64,000 nucleotides of DNA from Pleurocapsa sp. PCC 7327 (lineage in GTDB: Bacteria > Cyanobacteriota > Cyanobacteriia > Cyanobacteriales > Microcystaceae): positions 2,147,501-2,211,500 of the forward strand of contig NC_019689.1 of the NCBI RefSeq assembly GCF_000317025.1. The letters are read 5' to 3'. Below are positions 60,316 to 64,000 of the stretch, in pieces (position 1 is the stretch's first letter; every line of letters begins with the position of its first letter). The notes beneath the pieces are model-generated. The model saw nothing but the letters and a program-made list of their open reading frames with translations. It was not told the DNA's origin and searched no databases. The translations under genes and the position numbers were made by a program.

Positions 60316-61407
60316 ATGATTCAACCCGTTCTTTACTTCGCCATTACTAGCCATGGTTTTGGACATGCCGTCCGCGCCTCCTCTGTTGCTGCCCAGATTA
60401 AACAGCTTTATCCCGACATCCTCCTAGTTATGGTGACGACTGCGCCTCGTTGGTTGCTAGACTCTTACATTCGGGGAGATTTTATCCATCGCCTACGCGC
60501 CTTTGACGTGGGAGTTATCCAATCGGATAGTTTGACCATGAATAAAGCTGCTACCCTGGAGAAAATGAAGCAAATTCGCGCCGAACAAAGGTCGATTATT
60601 GCCAGCGAGGTAAACTTTCTGCGCACCAATCGAGTCGGGTTAATTTTGGCAGATATTCCAGCTTTAGCTGCACCAATGGCGAAAGCGGCAGGGATTCCCT
60701 GTTGGATGATGGGCAATTTTGGCTGGGATTTTATTTATCGCAATTGGGGAGAGGAATTTACAGAAATTGCCGATTGGATTAGCGAGTGCTATCAACAGTG
60801 CGATCGCACCTTTCGCCTTCCCATGTGCGAACCGATGACTTCTTTTAACAATATTACCGATACGGGCTTAACGGGCGGTATGCCTTACTATAGCGAAACC
60901 GAACTGCGAGAAGTATTTAATCTGAAAGCACCTCGCAAGAAAACCGTTTTGCTTTCTTTTGGCGGACTGGGACTGCAACAAATTCCCTATCAAAATCTAC
61001 AACAATTTCCCGATTGGCAATTCATTACCTTCGAGCGCAATGCTCCCGATTTGCCCAATTTACTGAAAATTACTGGAGAATACTATCGGCCCGTCGATTT
61101 TATGCCAATCTGCGGGCGAGTCATCTCCAAACCTGGCTATAGCACCTTTGCCGAAGCTATACGCCTGCAAGTTCCTATCATTTCCTTAACGAGAGAGGAT
61201 TTTGCTGAAACCCCTTTACTCTTAGACGGGATTCAAAACTACGCCCATCATCAAATTATTGCACCAGAAGAATTCTTCCACAGTAGCTGGGAGTTTCTCC
61301 GTCGCGATCCCGATCCTCCCCTTCAATCTGCATCTCTCCCGACTGATGGAACGGAAGTCATTGCCCGCGCCGTTATCAACTATTTTAATTTAATCTTGCC
61401 TGAATAG
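60316..61407 (+). CDS. GT-B fold glycosyltransferase-like protein
   Basis: 363 residues. The start FAITSHGFGHAVRASSVAAQ (about 8-27) has the His-Gly-x-Gly-His loop of GT-B proteins such as MurG/GT28. VLLSFGGLGLQQIPYQNLQQ (about 211-230) and VISKPGYSTFAEAIRLQVPI (about 272-291) are the nucleotide-sugar side. It resembles the N-terminal half found fused to arabinose kinases in plants. The substrate is unknown. It is divergent from the glutaredoxin-like gene. Confidence 0.8.
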   Translation: MIQPVLYFAITSHGFGHAVRASSVAAQIKQLYPDILLVMVTTAPRWLLDSYIRGDFIHRLRAFDVGVIQSDSLTMNKAATLEKMKQIRAEQRSIIASEVNFLRTNRVGLILADIPALAAPMAKAAGIPCWMMGNFGWDFIYRNWGEEFTEIADWISECYQQCDRTFRLPMCEPMTSFNNITDTGLTGGMPYYSETELREVFNLKAPRKKTVLLSFGGLGLQQIPYQNLQQFPDWQFITFERNAPDLPNLLKITGEYYRPVDFMPICGRVISKPGYSTFAEAIRLQVPIISLTREDFAETPLLLDGIQNYAHHQIIAPEEFFHSSWEFLRRDPDPPLQSASLPTDGTEVIARAVINYFNLILPE

Positions 61408-61473
61408 GGATTAAGCTAGAGATGGGAGTTTTTTTAGCAAGGTTTATTAAAAGAGTAGAGCGATCGAGAACCA

Positions 61474-62037
61474 ATGACGGTCATCCATCATATTTTTGCC
61501 CAAAAGGCACAACAGTTAGACGAAATACAACAGTCCAAAGAACACAAAAAAACCGAAGAGCTTCAAGGAATTCGTTCCTCTGCTACCCTAGAATTAGCAG
61601 CTCAGGATGTTCGCACTGTAATCGAAGAACAAAAACAGCAAAGCCATCTTTTGACCACTAAGCTAAATATTTTATTTGTTGTCAATGGTGCTTTACTAAC
61701 TTGTTTAACTATTACTCGGTTGGTCTTACAACCCAGTGTATTTAGTTTTGGAGAAATTCTGGGATTTTTTATTAATTTCTCGTTGCTAATTAATGCTTTT
61801 CTGCCTCGCCAAGTAGCAGTTAGTCCCAATTTAGGAGATACAAAATTTTTGGAGAGATATCTTGCTTTAGCACCTGAAGAATATAAATTGCAAATGATAG
61901 TCAATCAGGTAGCAACCTACAATACTAATAAACAGCGACTCGATGATATTTCACAGTCTTTAACTTATTCAGCTTATGTAACTTGGACGATAGCTTTTAT
62001 AATCTTATTGCATATGGTGTCATTTTCTTTTGCCTGA
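61474..62037 (+). CDS. Three-helix membrane protein of unknown function
   Basis: 187 residues. A charged, probably coiled N-terminus (1-65, many Gln/Glu/Lys) precedes hydrophobic segments at about 67-88 (ILFVVNGALLTCLTITRLVL), 91-108 (FGEILGFFINFSLLINAF) and 167-187 (AYVTWTIAFIILLHMVSFSF). Between the second and third lies a soluble loop of about 55 residues. The pattern is reminiscent of SLATT- or Pycsar-effector-type small membrane proteins, but no cyclase or nucleotidyltransferase neighbour is present. I do not assign it. Confidence 0.7.
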   Translation: MTVIHHIFAQKAQQLDEIQQSKEHKKTEELQGIRSSATLELAAQDVRTVIEEQKQQSHLLTTKLNILFVVNGALLTCLTITRLVLQPSVFSFGEILGFFINFSLLINAFLPRQVAVSPNLGDTKFLERYLALAPEEYKLQMIVNQVATYNTNKQRLDDISQSLTYSAYVTWTIAFIILLHMVSFSFA

Positions 62038-62077
62038 AGAATATAAGAGAATAAATCGATAGGAATAGCTTACAAGT

Positions 62078-62461
62078 ATGACTTCCAAATTTACTCATAC
62101 CAACTCGGAAAAAGATGTCAGTAAGGAATCGGAAGAGATAACTTCTGCATCTGTAGAGGAGGTTGTATCTGTAGAACCAGTTAAATCGACACCAACAGAA
62201 ACTCCGGAAAATCGCATCGAGTTACCCAAACCCGATGCCGAAAATATAACAGTGTTGACTGATAAGTTACCAAATAAGCCAATTTTGCCTTGGAATCGCT
62301 ATGATTCTCCTTGGGAAGAGTCAGTAAATGAAGAAGAAACGGGATCGAATTCTCCTGAGAATGCAGCAGAAATTTCTGAGGGAGCGGCATTAAAAAATTC
62401 TACCGAGACAGAAACAGGCAACACAGTAACGGATAAAACTGAGTCCGACGAAGTGGATTGA
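62078..62461 (+). CDS. Acidic, low-complexity hypothetical protein
   Basis: 127 residues, very rich in Glu, Ser, Thr and Pro, with no hydrophobic core and probably disordered. One more ordered patch is NKPILPWNRYDSPWEESVNE (about 66-85). It follows the membrane protein by 40 bases, so they may be cotranscribed. The reading frame is maintained and composition is biased in a protein-like way, but function is unknown. Confidence 0.6.
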   Translation: MTSKFTHTNSEKDVSKESEEITSASVEEVVSVEPVKSTPTETPENRIELPKPDAENITVLTDKLPNKPILPWNRYDSPWEESVNEEETGSNSPENAAEISEGAALKNSTETETGNTVTDKTESDEVD

Positions 62462-62464
62462 AGA

Positions 62465-62590
62465 AGTCAGAAGGCAGGAGAGTGAGGAGAGTAGGGGGAT
62501 GAGGGAAGTGTGGAGGGAGTGGGAGACTGGGAAGAAGACATACTACTAATCACTAACTACTAACTCTCACCAATCCAAAATCAAAAATTA
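62465..62590 (+). repeat. Composite spacer repeat before yjbQ
   Basis: A G-rich block with GTGTGGAGGGAGTGGGAG, then ACTACTAATCACTAACTACTAACT, then CCAATCCAAAATC and AAATTAAATG. Same order as at 42370-42510, and like there it runs into the next start codon. Confidence 0.7.
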
Positions 62591-62591
62591 A

Positions 62592-63011
62592 ATGAATCAC
62601 TATCAAAAAATTCTCTCAATCCAAACTACGGGAAAATCTCTACATAAAATCACCCATAAAGTAGAAGCGATTGTCACTCAATCGGGAATCAAAACGGGAT
62701 TGTGTACGCTTTTTGTCCGGCATACTTCTGCTTCTCTAGTGATTCAAGAAAATGCCGATCCCGACGTGTTGAAAGATTTAGCCAACTTTTTTGCTAGATT
62801 AGTGCCTGAAGACCCTACGCTTTACATTCATAATGCTGAGGGACCCGACGACATGCCAGCGCATATTCGCTCGGCACTAACCCATACTTCAGAACAGATT
62901 CCCATCGCCAGAGGAAAATTAGTTTTAGGGACTTGGCAGGGAATTTATTTATGGGAGCATCGTCAATGGAGCCATCACAGAGAAGTTGTAGTACATATTA
63001 GCGGAAAATGA
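62592..63011 (+). CDS. yjbQ: YjbQ family (UPF0047) protein
   Basis: 139 residues. [21 protein letters not shown] (read from about 33), [30 protein letters not shown] and [20 protein letters not shown] match the secondary thiamine-phosphate synthase family, a beta-barrel trimer with conserved His/Asp pocket. Members can complement thiE weakly; the true role is unsettled. Its stop overlaps the ATG of ridA by four bases (ATGA), so the two are translationally coupled. Confidence 0.92.
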   Translation: MNHYQKILSIQTTGKSLHKITHKVEAIVTQSGIKTGLCTLFVRHTSASLVIQENADPDVLKDLANFFARLVPEDPTLYIHNAEGPDDMPAHIRSALTHTSEQIPIARGKLVLGTWQGIYLWEHRQWSHHREVVVHISGK

Positions 63012-63409
63012 ACGATCGCAGAATTATTCGCACCGATAACGCACCCGCACCCGTTGGTCCCTACAATCAGGCAATCGCAGCTAGCGGTCAAATGCTGTTT
63101 GTAGCAGGACAAATTCCCCTCGATCCTCAAACTGGAGACATTGTAGGAGCGGGAGATGTCGCCAAGCAAACGCAACAAGTAATGGCAAACCTGGAAGCCA
63201 TTCTCAAAGCAGCGGGTGCCAGTTGGGAAGATGTAGTGAAAACGACCGTCTTCCTGACCGACTTACAGAATTTTGCCGCCATGAATCAAGTTTATGGCGG
63301 GTACTTCAGCAAAGGCAATGCCCCCGCACGTGCCTGCGTCGAGGTTTCTCGCTTACCTAAAGATGTTTTGGTAGAAATCGAGTGCATCGCCGTTGTCGGG
63401 ACTCGATGA
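63008..63409 (+). CDS. ridA: RidA family enamine/imine deaminase
   Basis: 133 residues of the RidA/YjgF/UK114 family: [20 protein letters not shown] (about 7-26), [32 protein letters not shown] and the closing [20 protein letters not shown] with the conserved Arg that binds the substrate carboxylate. It hydrolyses reactive 2-aminoacrylate and related imines. It overlaps yjbQ in an ATGA. Confidence 0.95.
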   Translation: MNDRRIIRTDNAPAPVGPYNQAIAASGQMLFVAGQIPLDPQTGDIVGAGDVAKQTQQVMANLEAILKAAGASWEDVVKTTVFLTDLQNFAAMNQVYGGYFSKGNAPARACVEVSRLPKDVLVEIECIAVVGTR

Positions 63410-63542
63410 AGGCGATAGCGAACCATTTTTTGTAGGCGAGAATTGACCTGCGATCCCAACAAAAACTCTGCTATCTAGAAGACAGTTGAAATTTGGACAC
63501 CATACCATTTTTCAAAAGTAATGACAGAGATAGTTGATTGCC

Positions 63543-63583
63543 CTCACCCCCAACCCCTCTCCCAATTTGGGAGAGGGGTGAAG
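63543..63583. repeat. C-rich/G-rich palindromic spacer repeat
   Basis: CCCCTCTCCC and GGGAGAGGGG with an AATTT loop, preceded by CCCTCACCCCCAA. Same core as in the repeat at 17990-18097, oriented alike. It lies between ridA and the HhH gene. Confidence 0.75.
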
Positions 63584-63611
63584 AATGTTGATCGCGACTA
63601 ATGAAAATTGG

Positions 63612-64000
63612 TTAGAACTGGAAGTAGTGCATTAATTGAGAGATTAATCGACTATCTAAAACAAGTCGGCGCTGTAGATCGGCTAAATTGCGATAAACGC
63701 CATTTTCTTGTCGATTTTGAATGATTAATTCAGCTAAAGAAGGTTCGAGACAGGGAATTTGCTCGAGTTGTTCTGTCGAGGCAGTATTGGGATTGATGCG
63801 CCTAGGAGTTAAGAGACTTTCCGGATCGCAATAGCCGAAGTATAAGATAGGTTTGAGGGGTTGGAGACGTTGTACGGGTACGTTAATAGCTGCGGCAATA
63901 TCTTCTAGGCAGAGAAACTGAACTCCCATGCTCGTCAGTTCTGCTAACGTTCGTGCTTGGTGGATAGAAATACCAGGCAATCTGAGCCAATCATCGACGC
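63612..64000 (-). CDS. Helix-hairpin-helix (ComEA-like) protein, 5' partial
   Basis: At least 129 residues; the frame runs off the right edge, so the N-terminus is missing. Two helix-hairpin-helix motifs are visible: RLPGISIHQARTLAELTSMG close to the edge and TASTEQLEQIPCLEPSLAEL (about 82-101 of the visible part), followed by GVYRNLADLQRR. Such motifs bind DNA without sequence specificity. The second copy is ComEA-like, but without the N-terminus a competence role cannot be asserted. Confidence 0.78.
   Translation of the reverse strand, partial: VDDWLRLPGISIHQARTLAELTSMGVQFLCLEDIAAAINVPVQRLQPLKPILYFGYCDPESLLTPRRINPNTASTEQLEQIPCLEPSLAELIIQNRQENGVYRNLADLQRRLVLDSRLISQLMHYFQF

Noticed and set aside
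61474-62461. Pycsar or CBASS-type defence system
   Set aside because: Only the membrane topology is suggestive; no cyclase, nucleotidyltransferase or other defence gene is adjacent.

Overview
The window is cyanobacterial chromosome. HIP1 octamers (GCGATCGC) are scattered throughout. Gene content includes a light-dependent protochlorophyllide reductase, phylloquinone genes (menC, menE), a CBS-CP12 Calvin-cycle regulator, sucrose synthase, and families known almost only from cyanobacteria (DUF6887/DUF6888). Abundant heptamer-type spacer repeats and palindromic elements suggest a unicellular or colonial form with a repeat-rich genome, such as a Pleurocapsa/Chroococcales type. That assignment is inference.

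Layout. 1-4.5 kb: a truncated, very large secreted phosphoesterase/nuclease with a calcium-binding RTX-like tail. 4.9-14.1 kb, minus strand: dps, glycolate oxidase subunits glcF and glcE, then sucrose synthase with a GH65 phosphorylase fused to beta-phosphoglucomutase. 14.8-25.7 kb, plus strand: a central-carbon block of PEP synthase, a DUF6888/DUF6887 pair, CBS-CP12, pyruvate:ferredoxin oxidoreductase (nifJ), a divergent dihydroorotate-dehydrogenase-like protein and phosphofructokinase. 25.8-36.4 kb: mostly housekeeping (ppk, a CBS protein, a YrdC/Sua5 protein, larC, murA, tRNA-Leu(CAG), an RNA methyltransferase, metF, trpS) plus a frameshifted FkbM methyltransferase. 36.5-41.7 kb: menC, menE, a TPR protein and a DUF3616 protein. 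41.8-49.4 kb: a dTDP-rhamnose/surface-polysaccharide cluster (rfbC, rfbD, GT4, rfbA, GT4, rfbB, methyltransferase). 49.6-53.8 kb: two inverted copies of a 754-bp IS1-family element bracketing por, ispF and a frameshifted OB-fold gene. 53.8-55.9 kb: a sulfide/persulfide detoxification operon. 56.5-64 kb: a Ser/Thr kinase, murE, a glutaredoxin-like protein, a GT-B protein, two unknown proteins, yjbQ, ridA and a partial helix-hairpin-helix protein.

The strongest structural observation is that the 8-bp target duplications of the two IS copies are swapped between them. Copy 1 has GACTAAAG on its left and copy 2 has its reverse complement on its left; copy 1 has ACAGGTCG on its right and copy 2 has its reverse complement on its right. 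This is what recombination between inverted IS copies leaves, so 50350-53030 has been flipped. Undoing the flip rebuilds a palindromic repeat that copy 1 had split and also restores an alternative C-terminus for the TauE-type permease.

The window also holds a family of hairpin elements (about 18.2, 37.5 and 52.9 kb) whose stems differ by compensating changes. Short repeats have been absorbed into coding sequence in nifJ and probably murA. No CRISPR array, rRNA or recognised defence system was found.
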